This document shows, piece by piece, positions 15,449 through 23,890 of a stretch of 32,374 nucleotides of DNA. The translations under genes and the position numbers were made by a program. Position 1 is the first letter of the stretch; each line of letters starts with the position of its first letter. Source of the stretch: Defluviitaleaceae bacterium (GTDB lineage: Bacteria > Bacillota > Clostridia > Lachnospirales > WQUN01); assembly GCA_009788055.1 (NCBI GenBank), contig WQSG01000033.1, positions 1-32,374 of the forward strand, in the 5' to 3' direction. The notes beneath the pieces are model-generated. The model saw nothing but the letters and a program-made list of their open reading frames with translations. It did not search any database and was not told the origin of the DNA.

Positions 15449-17761
15449 ATGCAGGAAATTATTGCATTGGGTGCTGCGGCAGGTTATGGCGTAGCATACG
15501 ACTACGCAGCGCATGGTGTCACCGGTTTTCCGTTTGACGCCGCATTTGCGATTGGTGTGGTTGGTGCGTTAATCGCACTGTGCTTCGCTTTTATGCAAAG
15601 CCGCAAGGTGCTGGGCTTCAGCGAAGGTAACGACAGAATGAAAAAACTGGCCGAGGCGATTAGGCTTGGTGCAGGTGCGTACTTAAAGCGGCAGTTTAGA
15701 GTTATTGCCGTTATCTATGTAATAATTGTAGCAACCCTTGCACTGCTTGCGGTGTTGGGTCACGTTTCACCGTTTATGCCGTTTGCGTTTTTGTCGGGCG
15801 GTATCTTGTCACAGCTTTCGTCATTTGTGGGCATGAAAATTGCAACACGCGCTAACGTCCGCACGGCTCAAGCCGCAAGCGGAAGCCTTAACGAAGGCTT
15901 GAAAGTGGCATTTGCTTCCGGCACGGTTTTAAGTTTTACCGTTGTTGGGCTGTCCATTTTAGACGTTAGCATTTGGTTTTTGCTTCTGCGCTTTGTGTTT
16001 GAACTTCCGCCATATCTTATTGCCGAAAACATGGTTATGTTTGGCGTTGGTGTAGCTGTTTTCGCACTGTTTGCCCGTGTTGGCGGAGGTATCTTCACCA
16101 AAGCGGCAGACGTTGGCGCAGACCTTGTGGGTAAAGTTGAAGCGGGTATTCCCGAAGACGACCCACGTAACCCCGCAACAATTGCAGACAATGTTGGCGA
16201 CAATGTTGGTGACGTAGCGGGCATGGGCGCAGACCTTTACGAATCTTATATCAAATCCATGCACGCGGGTATGGCACTTGGTTATGCCGCGTTCATGAAT
16301 GCAGGAACGGATATGATTATGGCGGCTATGTTCCTTCCCGTGGCTCTTGCTGTGGTTGGAATGGTTGCATCACTTTTCGGCACGTTCCTTATCCGCACCA
16401 AAGAAAAAGCTACTCAGGCAGAACTTCTTACCACGCTTCGCAAAGGTACGTACTCTGCCGCCGCTGTTGCCGCAATTGCTTTCGCGCCTGTTACATGGTT
16501 CGTTATGCAAGGCATGGAAGGTAGCTGGTTTGGGCTTTATGCCGCAATTATCGTGGGCGTTCTTGCGGGTGTGTTTATCGCATACTTTACGGAATATTTT
16601 ACCTCCACCCACTACAAACCCACCAAAGACTTGGCGCAAGCTTCCGAAACAGGAGCCGCAACAATCATTATCGCGGGCATTTCTTTGGGCATGAAATCAA
16701 CCGTTCCTTCGGTAATAATCGTGGTAATCGCGATTGTGGCAAGCTTCCTTGCCGCCGGCGGAATTATGGACACAAACTCTCCGCTTTATGCGATTAGCTT
16801 CTCCAACGGCTTGTACGGAATCGGCCTTGCCGCTGTAGGTATGCTTTCCACTTTGGGAATAACACTTGCAACCGACGCTTACGGCCCTGTTGCAGATAAC
16901 GCAGGCGGTATCGCAGAGATGAGCCACTTGCCCCCCGAAGTTCGCGACCGCACCGACGCGCTTGACGCACTCGGCAACACAACCGCGGCAACGGGTAAAG
17001 GTTTCGCAATCGGTTCTGCCGCGCTTACCTCACTCGCGCTGTTGGTTTCCTACATTAACATTGCAACGCGTCACGCCGCCAACTGGGCAGGTTATACAGA
17101 AATTGTAGACGTTGCCACAACTTACGGCAACGTAGAATTCTACGAACGCATAAGGTTTAACCCCGACACAGGCGAACTTTTCCCCGGACTTGACCTCGCC
17201 CTTAACAACCCCGCTGTTCTTATCGGCGTATTGCTTGGCGCGATGCTTGTATTCATTTTCGCCGCCCTCACCATGAGCGCGGTTCAACGTGCGGCACAAA
17301 GCATTGTAATGGAAGTACGTCGTCAGTTCCGCGAAATCAAAGGCATCATGGAAGAAAAAGCCGACCCCGACTACGCAGCTTGCGTTGACCTTTGCACCAA
17401 AGGCGCAATCAAAGAAATGGTTGCTCCAACCCTTGTAGCGGTAATTCTACCAATCATCACAGGCTTGATATTCGGCGTTGAAGGCGTTGTTGGCTTCATC
17501 GGCGGTGCTACCGTTGTCGGTTTCGTTGTTGCCGTTTTCATGAACAACGCAGGCGGCGCATGGGATAACGCGAAAAAATACATCGAGAGCGGCGAGTACG
17601 GCGGGAAAGGCTCTGACTGCCACAAAGCGGCAGTTATCGGCGACACCGTAGGCGACCCCTTCAAAGATACCTCCGGCCCATCGTTGAATACGATGTTCAA
17701 ACTCGTTTCCACAGTTTCCATTACCATCGTAAGCGTTATTGCGGCTTATTCGATATTCTAA
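15449..17761 (+). CDS. hppA: Membrane-bound ion-pumping pyrophosphatase
   Basis: A 770-aa integral membrane enzyme that uses pyrophosphate hydrolysis to pump Na+ and/or H+ out of the cytoplasm. About 16 hydrophobic helices are visible. The pyrophosphate/Mg2+ site is DVGADLVGKVEAGIPEDDPR with DNVGDNVGDVAGMGADLYES, and a second cluster is GDTVGDPFKDTSGPSLNT near the end. The motif GNTTAATGKGF (about residue 508) has Ala where K+-independent enzymes have Lys, which by family rules marks a K+-dependent type; these often pump Na+. ATG 15449 is preferred because AGAAGGGG ends nine bases upstream; the ATG at 15440 touches that ribosome site. It has its own promoter and is followed by repeat copy C. 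Confidence 0.95.
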   Translation: MQEIIALGAAAGYGVAYDYAAHGVTGFPFDAAFAIGVVGALIALCFAFMQSRKVLGFSEGNDRMKKLAEAIRLGAGAYLKRQFRVIAVIYVIIVATLALLAVLGHVSPFMPFAFLSGGILSQLSSFVGMKIATRANVRTAQAASGSLNEGLKVAFASGTVLSFTVVGLSILDVSIWFLLLRFVFELPPYLIAENMVMFGVGVAVFALFARVGGGIFTKAADVGADLVGKVEAGIPEDDPRNPATIADNVGDNVGDVAGMGADLYESYIKSMHAGMALGYAAFMNAGTDMIMAAMFLPVALAVVGMVASLFGTFLIRTKEKATQAELLTTLRKGTYSAAAVAAIAFAPVTWFVMQGMEGSWFGLYAAIIVGVLAGVFIAYFTEYFTSTHYKPTKDLAQASETGAATIIIAGISLGMKSTVPSVIIVVIAIVASFLAAGGIMDTNSPLYAISFSNGLYGIGLAAVGMLSTLGITLATDAYGPVADNAGGIAEMSHLPPEVRDRTDALDALGNTTAATGKGFAIGSAALTSLALLVSYINIATRHAANWAGYTEIVDVATTYGNVEFYERIRFNPDTGELFPGLDLALNNPAVLIGVLLGAMLVFIFAALTMSAVQRAAQSIVMEVRRQFREIKGIMEEKADPDYAACVDLCTKGAIKEMVAPTLVAVILPIITGLIFGVEGVVGFIGGATVVGFVVAVFMNNAGGAWDNAKKYIESGEYGGKGSDCHKAAVIGDTVGDPFKDTSGPSLNTMFKLVSTVSITIVSVIAAYSIF

Positions 17762-17774
17762 GGATTAAAGATAA

Positions 17775-17960
17775 AACCTTGGGGCTCTGCCCCAAACCCC
17801 AGAAACTTTTAAAAAAGTTTCATCAAAACTTTAACAAAAACCCGCGCAATTCGCGCGGGTTTTGATTTGCGTTGAATAGCTTATCGCTAGTCAAAATTTA
17901 AAGTTTGGGTCAAGCCTTTTTAAAGGCTTGCGGGGTTCGGGGCAGAGCCCCGAGAACTTC
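17775..17960. repeat. Composite intergenic inverted-repeat element, copy C
   Basis: The left arm (17775-17834) contains GGGGCTCTGCCCC and an AAACTTTT/AAAAGTTT hairpin. A terminator follows at 17837-17863, then the core TTATCGCTAGTC (17881-17892), then a right arm (17896-17960) ending GGGGCAGAGCCCCGAGAAC. It lies between the convergent hppA and RCC1-like genes. The right arm is nearly identical in its last 25 bases to that of copy B. Confidence 0.85.
17837..17863. terminator. GC-rich bidirectional terminator inside repeat copy C
   Basis: AAAACCCGCGC pairs with GCGCGGGTTTT around AATTC. It serves the 3' ends of hppA (plus strand) and of the RCC1-like gene (minus strand). Confidence 0.8.
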
Positions 17961-17977
17961 CTATTGTTAAACTTCGC

Positions 17978-19306
17978 CTACATCTCCCACCTGCCAACAT
18001 TAAGCTGGCCTTTATTGCGGGAGATATCGGGGTGGAGCATTTCGGCTATGAGGGTGCCGTTGGCTTTCCAGCCGACGATATGATGGCGGCCTGCGGCAAT
18101 GGCAACGATTTCGCGCCAGTCCATTGTGGCGGCTTCCGCGCCGGAGTCGGGCCAGAAATATGCTAGGAAGCGAACGGTACCGTTTTCAAAAAGGGCGGCG
18201 AAATAGTCGGGGGCGGCAGAGATTTGACGAATGCCGCGCCAGCGTTCAAAGCTTTTGCGCATATGGTTTTCGCGGCCTACGCGGGCGATTGTGCCGTCTT
18301 GGAGGAGGGCAAGGATTCTGCCGGGGGCGGCGTAGGCGATATCGGCAACATTTTCTAGGTGACTTACTTGCAGATCGCCATTTTTATTGTTGCCGCTGAC
18401 AAGGACGCGGCCATCTTTTTTTATACCGAATGTGCAGTCTTGTCCTGCGACAATATGTGTGATGTTGCGCCAGTGGGCAACCTTGCATTCGCCGTGGGTG
18501 CTTTTGCCGCAAGCAAGCAAAGTACCGTCTGCGCGAAGGCCTACGGTGTGCCTAGCACCTGCGGAAATTGTAACAATGTCCGTCCAGTCTTTTACGTCAA
18601 GCTGGTTGAAATCGTTGCGCCCAACGCCAAGCACCGTGCCGTCTTTGCGCAAGCCTATGGTGAAGCCCGCGCCTGCGGAAACAGCTTTCATGTCGCGCCA
18701 GTCGAAGGTGTTTGTGTGGCACTGACCGTCGGGGTTTGGGCCGGAGGAACGAGCGTGCCCGTCCCGTGTGACGGCAACGGAATGAAGGTCTGCGGAAATT
18801 CTCTGCGCAAATTTTCGGTTGATTATCGCTTTTTTCTCACCGAATTTGGGGCGTGGGACAGTCATTAGCGGACGGCGTTCCGTGCCGCCTACGAATGGGC
18901 TTTTTTCCGCAGACGCGGGGCGTTCTTTCATTATGGGCAGGGGCGGTTTAAGCCCGTGTTTTTTCTCAAGCTCTTCAGCGCGATACACCGCGCCGTCGTC
19001 GTTTATGTTAAAGCCCAAAAATTCTGAGAAGATATTTAGCACCCACTCGGCTATCTTTTCGTCAACCGCGAATGTGTCAATGAGTTGCGAAATAAGCCGC
19101 TCGCGCACAATGGGATATGTGTCTTCCGCGTACTTTAACTGAAAATAACCGCCGATTTCCAATAAATTGACGATTTGAATACGCTCCTTGCGCATGGTCG
19201 GCGCAAGGTCGTTAAGCAAGTTCCGCGCAGTTGTTAAATTGTAAAAAACGCCGTCGCCATAGTTGTCGCGAATGGCCTTCAAGGCGTCCAAAATTTTCGC
19301 GTCCAT
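17978..19306 (-). CDS. Cytoplasmic RCC1-like repeat protein with N-terminal helical domain (paralog 1)
   Basis: A 442-aa protein without signal peptide or membrane segment. The N-terminal helical domain (about 1-100) has NLLNDLAPTMRKER, EIGGYFQL and AEWVLNIFSEFLGF. These positions are shared with the same part of the upstream gene. A Pro-rich charged linker (about 115-165) follows. About 170-440 forms a degenerate RCC1-type propeller with units like HTVGLRADGTLLACG and FTIGLRKDGTVLGVGRNDFN. RCC1-type propellers usually bind other proteins or chromatin; the bacterial cytoplasmic forms have no known role. The ATG at 19306 overlaps the stop of the upstream gene by one base (TGATG). An upstream extension of the frame overlaps that gene and looks spurious. 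Confidence 0.75.
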   Translation of the reverse strand: MDAKILDALKAIRDNYGDGVFYNLTTARNLLNDLAPTMRKERIQIVNLLEIGGYFQLKYAEDTYPIVRERLISQLIDTFAVDEKIAEWVLNIFSEFLGFNINDDGAVYRAEELEKKHGLKPPLPIMKERPASAEKSPFVGGTERRPLMTVPRPKFGEKKAIINRKFAQRISADLHSVAVTRDGHARSSGPNPDGQCHTNTFDWRDMKAVSAGAGFTIGLRKDGTVLGVGRNDFNQLDVKDWTDIVTISAGARHTVGLRADGTLLACGKSTHGECKVAHWRNITHIVAGQDCTFGIKKDGRVLVSGNNKNGDLQVSHLENVADIAYAAPGRILALLQDGTIARVGRENHMRKSFERWRGIRQISAAPDYFAALFENGTVRFLAYFWPDSGAEAATMDWREIVAIAAGRHHIVGWKANGTLIAEMLHPDISRNKGQLNVGRWEM

Positions 19307-20514
19307 CAAAAAACACCCACGGGATACCAGCGCGCTACATAGTCCATCACCATGGCTTGGTTGCTCCACAACCAGCCCTGATGCGTGTATGCAACAAGCA
19401 AGTTTCCGTCCTTCGTAAGTCCTATAAGGCGTTTGTATCCGCCATAAATTGCCGCAATGTTGCTCCATTTATCGGCGGCGGTATCGGGGCGCGGCTTGTC
19501 ACGCTCGTATGCAAGCACACGAACCGTGCCATCCCCGCGCAGAATTGCAAAGCTGTCTGCAAGGTCTACAATGCTTACGATATCGCGCCACTGGGTAAAA
19601 TAATTTTCCGGCTGATGATTTTTGTAAATGCGTTTGTCTTTCCCAAGCACAACACAGCCGCTGTTATAGGTAGAAATTACCTGCTCTACATCGTGGCAGG
19701 AGAGTAGCCACTGAATTTCCAGTGCCGCGTCATCGTCGGCGATGCTTCCAACCAGCATGAGCTTGCCGTCTTCGCGAATGCCAATCAGCCCTTCGGGGTA
19801 CTTCGCAATCCGCTTGATATCATGAAATGTGGACAAGTCCAGCCGCGACCGCCCAAACGCTTGCGCTGTGCCGTCCTTCATGACGCAAACGCTGTCATTT
19901 CCGAATGCATACACCGCACTGACATCCGTAAGATGCCCAATATCGCATTCGTCATACGCATTTGTGCCTGTTGCCAAAACCCGCCCGTCCGCACGAAGCC
20001 CCAGCGTATGCGATTCGCCCGCCGCTACCGCAACAATATCCGTCCAGCCCACAACATCGCACTGAAATTCCGCATTGTCTCCACCAGCGAAAACCGTTCC
20101 GTCCGCCCCAAGTGCTACAACGTGCTTCTTCCCAATCGAAACCTGCCCGTGCAAATACGTCGCCGCAGACCGCTCCATAGAAACGAAACCGCTTTCGGTA
20201 ACATCAGGCGCGGTTAGCAACTCGTCCTCACCCAAAAAGCCCATGGCAACGCCAAACAGCCGCACTACCCAAAGGGCGGCGGCACGTTCCATACAAAATG
20301 TTTCTATTATATTTTGAACCAATTTTTTCTCTTCCAACGCATAGGAACTCGTTTTTCTAAGCGAATCCAGCCCCCCGACTTCAACAAAAGAACGCACCAA
20401 AATTCGCTCCCTCGGGCTTTCAGGCGCAAGGTCCAGCAAAATTGCGTTGGTGCGTTGCATATTCTCAAATACGTTCGGCTCTTCCCGTAGCAAACGTGTA
20501 ACTGTTTCCAGCAT
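19306..20514 (-). CDS. Cytoplasmic RCC1-like repeat protein with N-terminal helical domain (paralog 2)
   Basis: A 402-aa protein without signal peptide. The N-terminal helical domain (about 1-100) has AILLDLAPESPRER, VEVGGLDSLRKT and AALWVVRLFGVAMGF, parallel to the downstream paralog. The rest is an RCC1-like propeller with units such as HVVALGADGTVFAGGDNAEF and HTLGLRADGRVLATGTNAYD; later units are more degenerate. There are few cysteines and no catalytic motif. The ATG at 20514 is chosen because AAGGGGAA lies about nine bases upstream; an in-frame ATG at 20535 has no ribosome site. It is the first gene of a two-gene unit with its own promoter (20550-20579). Confidence 0.75.
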   Translation of the reverse strand: MLETVTRLLREEPNVFENMQRTNAILLDLAPESPRERILVRSFVEVGGLDSLRKTSSYALEEKKLVQNIIETFCMERAAALWVVRLFGVAMGFLGEDELLTAPDVTESGFVSMERSAATYLHGQVSIGKKHVVALGADGTVFAGGDNAEFQCDVVGWTDIVAVAAGESHTLGLRADGRVLATGTNAYDECDIGHLTDVSAVYAFGNDSVCVMKDGTAQAFGRSRLDLSTFHDIKRIAKYPEGLIGIREDGKLMLVGSIADDDAALEIQWLLSCHDVEQVISTYNSGCVVLGKDKRIYKNHQPENYFTQWRDIVSIVDLADSFAILRGDGTVRVLAYERDKPRPDTAADKWSNIAAIYGGYKRLIGLTKDGNLLVAYTHQGWLWSNQAMVMDYVARWYPVGVF

Positions 20515-20549
20515 TGTGCTGTTCCCCTTAATCATGCTGTTATAGTTAC

Positions 20550-20579
20550 ATTATAGCGTGTTTCTTGTATGGGGTGCAA
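20550..20579 (-). promoter_or_regulatory. Promoter for the cytoplasmic RCC1-like gene pair
   Basis: On the minus strand a perfect TATAAT (20550-20555) lies 36 bases before the start codon. The -35 box TTGCAC (20574-20579) is a poor match, with an 18-base spacer. Confidence 0.5.
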
Positions 20580-20620
20580 ATTTTTTTGCAGTGTACATTA
20601 TCTGCCCCTGAAATAATAAT

Positions 20621-23600
20621 TTACAAAACTGCCGCTGCCCCAAGCGTGACATTATGCCCCGCAAGCAACCGCGCAAGAAGAACAACGTCTTCTGATGTAA
20701 CCGCGCCGTCGCCGTTTAAATCGGCGGCGATTTCGCAAATGTCCACGGGGCTTCCCGCAACCCACCGCGCAATAAGCGTAGCGTCGGCAGATGTTATCCG
20801 CCCGCTTCCCGTTACATCGCCCAGCGTGATAAACCGCGCTTCAATGTTTCTGTTTTGTTCCGCCGTGAAAATATATTTGTTCTGCGAATTTGCAAGCCTT
20901 TCGCCGTTTTCATACCAGCCCATAAAACGCCCCAGCCTGTCGGATTCAACGGCGAGCAGCGCGACTTCATCTCCGAAAACAAAGCCGTTGCCCGTTGCGT
21001 AAACCGTGCCTCGCCCGTTTGCCGCCGCGTCGATTATCACATTAACGGCATTATCGCCGTAAAACAGCACTCGGTAATCTGTATCGCCGCCCGCGTTTAC
21101 CGTAAATAAATCGCCATCTTCCGCCACAACGCCCTGAATAAGTGTGCTTGACGCGGTGTATCCCGCGTCGCAAACGCGAAATTCATGGTATGCGACCATT
21201 GCGGTTTCTGTTGCCGAAATTTCTATGCGATAGTTGTTTTGGTGCGGAAGCCAGATTATTTTTATGCCGTATTCTTCCGCAATAACCAGCGGGTTTGCCG
21301 CTTCCGCGCCCGCGTAGTATTCAACCGCGCCGTCCGAAATGCGCCCTATAACCACGCCGCCCATGCAGTAAACCGTTACATCTGCGGGGTTTGCCAGCAC
21401 AATTGTTTGGTCAAGCGGCGGTGCGGTTTGCGAAAACGTTTCAATTCCGAATGCCTGAACGGGTTGCGCAAACAGGTCTGCATTTCCCCACATATACCGC
21501 CATCCGGGGTTAAAAACGCGCTCGTTAAATTGGCGGAAGTGCGTGGCATTTCGCGCATCCAGCCGAATTAAATCGGCATCAAGGCGTGTGGTTGGCGTTA
21601 TGTTTACAACCTCTTTGCCGAGAAAACTTGAGCCTCCCATTATCGAAACGCTTAACAAACTGTCGATAACGTCGGGGCTTGCAAATGAGTCCAACCCCAG
21701 CCCAAACCCCGCCAAAATAGTTTGCTTCGCAGGGCGCAACCACCCGCGAGACGCTTCATGCGCAAGATACTTGCTTGCCATCAAGAAAAATTCCCGCGTT
21801 ACCTGTGCCTGATATTCCACCTGCGCAATGTCTGCGGCGGTGCGGTGGGAAGTGATAAACATATTATCGCCGGTACGGATATGGTCGGCGGTTATTCCGC
21901 TGCCCGCCGTGCTAATTTGCGCGATAAGCAAGTTTTCGTGGGTTGACCATTTGCCGTTCAAAAGTTCCCGCGTGGAAATGGTTGATGGCAACATATACGC
22001 CAACCCTTCCGAAACCAGCGTTTTGCCCCCGAATTTTACCGCCGCCTTAACCCCAAGGGACGTTCCGCCCGTTACAGGCGCAAGCGCAATCGCCGCCGCC
22101 CAAAGAAGAAAATCATTAACCGCGCCCACGATGATAACGGTTAAATCGAAATTCAACTGCTCGCGGTCGAACACTTCGCGCATCTCAAAGCTGTTGTTTG
22201 CCAGCTGATTCATGCTGCTTAGGTGACTTTGCGGCGTTTGGTTGCGCCCGTTTATGTCGAAGTGGACGAACCCCGCCCGCTGAAGCGTTGTCCAATTGCG
22301 AACAAGTGCGTATTCGTTGCCGTGGCGCGTGAGTAAGTAATCCATATTGCGATTCACCGATTGGATGTTAAAGCCGTTGCCGTAACGGTTTACCCGCCCG
22401 TTTGTTATGCGGTACACATGGTACGTGCGCCCGTCTATAAGCGGGCTGTAAAGGCGCGTTCCCCGTTGGCGGATTAACGTGGCGGCATCACGGTCGGCGG
22501 GGTTTATTGGTGGAGGCGGGGGTGGCGGTGTTGCAATTGCGCCAATGTACAAGTAGCCGATATTATCCACGCACCGCATTTGCACAGGTGAAGTTCGAGT
22601 CAAGTACCATACTGAACCGTCTCCGTCGCCAAGTTGACCCCTGCCGTTACTGCCCCATGACCAAACCGAACCGTCGCGTTTTGTTGTTACTACATGGTTG
22701 TATGCGGCCACAACGGTCGTTGCGCCGTCCAGTATATGAACCGGGCTACTGCTTGATGTATTTGTGCCATCTCCAAGCCAAAAGTTTCCCCACGCCCAAA
22801 GGCTTCCGTCACTTTTTACCGCAAATGTTTGCTCAGCGGTTGATGTGGAAACAGCAACCACGTTTTCCATTATGCGGATGGGAACCATGTTGTCGGCGGT
22901 AACATCGCCAACACCAAGCGCGCCACGCCAGTTGCTCCCCCATCCCCAAAGGCTTCCGTCGGTTCTTATCGCCATCGCATGGATGTTTCCTGCCGAAACG
23001 GAAATAACATCGTCCATTAGCCATATAGGGCTAATTTGAGCAAATCTTGTTCCATTACCAAGCCCGCTTACTAAGTGCCCGTCTCCTCCGCCGACTGAAT
23101 TATTCCCCCAACCCCAAAGGCTGCCATCGGTTCGTATTGCAAAGGTACGACCAAGCACGGATGAAACGGCACTTACGTTGTCCAGTATGTGTACGGGGCT
23201 GTGGCGGTTTGTTCTTGTGCCGTCGCCAAGCTGACCGTTTGCGTTATTCCCCCAAGCCCAAAGGCTACCGTCGGTTCTTATTGCCATTGTATGCCGTTCA
23301 CTTGCGTAAACAGCTTTTACATTATCCATTATGTGCGTATAAATCATTCGGTTGTTATCATCTCGCGGGCTGTCGGTGGTTGTGCCGTTGCCAAGTTGCC
23401 CAAATTGATTGCGACCCCATCCCCAAAGACTGCCGTCGCCCCTTATCACCATGGTGTGATACGTCCCGACCGAAACATACGTTACATAGTCCATCATGTG
23501 TATGGCGTTGCGAGTACCTGCACCGTCAATGTCGCCCCACGCCCAAAGGCTGCCGTTGCCCATTAGCGCAAATGTACGTCTTGTCCCCGCCGAAACCATA

Positions 23601-23866
23601 GGTGTGGTGGTAAACCCTGCGGACATAGGTTCTGCCGGTGCGGGTTTTTCTGCCGCTTCCATTGTTAGCCCGGCGGGAGTTGTTACGGTTTTTGCAAGCT
23701 GTTTATGATATTTCGGCAAGGCGGTTTCCGCTGTTGTGTTTTCCGTTGCGGTAATTTCCGCTTCCGCGCTTTCGCTAAACGCCGCGCCAAGTGCCGCCGT
23801 TGGCAATGCCCCCGTTACCAGCGTGAAAATAAGTACAAGTGCCGTTAATCTTTTTGCTATGTTCAT
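20621..23866 (-). CDS. Large secreted RCC1-propeller protein with C-terminal dockerin
   Basis: A 1081-aa exported protein. A signal peptide (1 to about 28, LPTAALGAA) is followed by a linker and about seven RCC1 blades (85-440), each built on [15 protein letters not shown] and GQLGDGT. A polyproline stretch (about 446-453) separates this from a region of about 490 residues (460-940) that I do not recognise. That region includes a hydrophobic segment around 605-650, GAVNDFLLWAAAIALAPVTG. A B-repeat-like module (about 940-1010) with GRFMGWYENGERL comes next. It ends in a dockerin-like domain with DVTGSGRITSAD (degenerate loop) and DLNGDGAVTSED (canonical loop). Dockerins attach proteins to cohesins; the window's other secreted protein has a cohesin-like domain. 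Start: ATG 23866 with GAAGGAGCG. It follows the HEPN gene by 24 bases. Confidence 0.85.
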   Translation of the reverse strand: MNIAKRLTALVLIFTLVTGALPTAALGAAFSESAEAEITATENTTAETALPKYHKQLAKTVTTPAGLTMEAAEKPAPAEPMSAGFTTTPMVSAGTRRTFALMGNGSLWAWGDIDGAGTRNAIHMMDYVTYVSVGTYHTMVIRGDGSLWGWGRNQFGQLGNGTTTDSPRDDNNRMIYTHIMDNVKAVYASERHTMAIRTDGSLWAWGNNANGQLGDGTRTNRHSPVHILDNVSAVSSVLGRTFAIRTDGSLWGWGNNSVGGGDGHLVSGLGNGTRFAQISPIWLMDDVISVSAGNIHAMAIRTDGSLWGWGSNWRGALGVGDVTADNMVPIRIMENVVAVSTSTAEQTFAVKSDGSLWAWGNFWLGDGTNTSSSSPVHILDGATTVVAAYNHVVTTKRDGSVWSWGSNGRGQLGDGDGSVWYLTRTSPVQMRCVDNIGYLYIGAIATPPPPPPPINPADRDAATLIRQRGTRLYSPLIDGRTYHVYRITNGRVNRYGNGFNIQSVNRNMDYLLTRHGNEYALVRNWTTLQRAGFVHFDINGRNQTPQSHLSSMNQLANNSFEMREVFDREQLNFDLTVIIVGAVNDFLLWAAAIALAPVTGGTSLGVKAAVKFGGKTLVSEGLAYMLPSTISTRELLNGKWSTHENLLIAQISTAGSGITADHIRTGDNMFITSHRTAADIAQVEYQAQVTREFFLMASKYLAHEASRGWLRPAKQTILAGFGLGLDSFASPDVIDSLLSVSIMGGSSFLGKEVVNITPTTRLDADLIRLDARNATHFRQFNERVFNPGWRYMWGNADLFAQPVQAFGIETFSQTAPPLDQTIVLANPADVTVYCMGGVVIGRISDGAVEYYAGAEAANPLVIAEEYGIKIIWLPHQNNYRIEISATETAMVAYHEFRVCDAGYTASSTLIQGVVAEDGDLFTVNAGGDTDYRVLFYGDNAVNVIIDAAANGRGTVYATGNGFVFGDEVALLAVESDRLGRFMGWYENGERLANSQNKYIFTAEQNRNIEARFITLGDVTGSGRITSADATLIARWVAGSPVDICEIAADLNGDGAVTSEDVVLLARLLAGHNVTLGAAAVL

Positions 23867-23890
23867 TTTGTGTTCGCTCCTTCAAGTTTT

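Noticed and set aside
19307..19468. Upstream extension of the first RCC1-like gene by 54 codons.
   Set aside because: It overlaps the end of the upstream paralog in another frame; the TGATG junction at 19304-19308 and the parallel N-terminal domains fix the start at 19306.
21900..23600. Regularly spaced DNA repeats that could be taken for a CRISPR array.
   Set aside because: The repeats are about 150-190 bases apart, stay in one reading frame and encode RCC1 blades.
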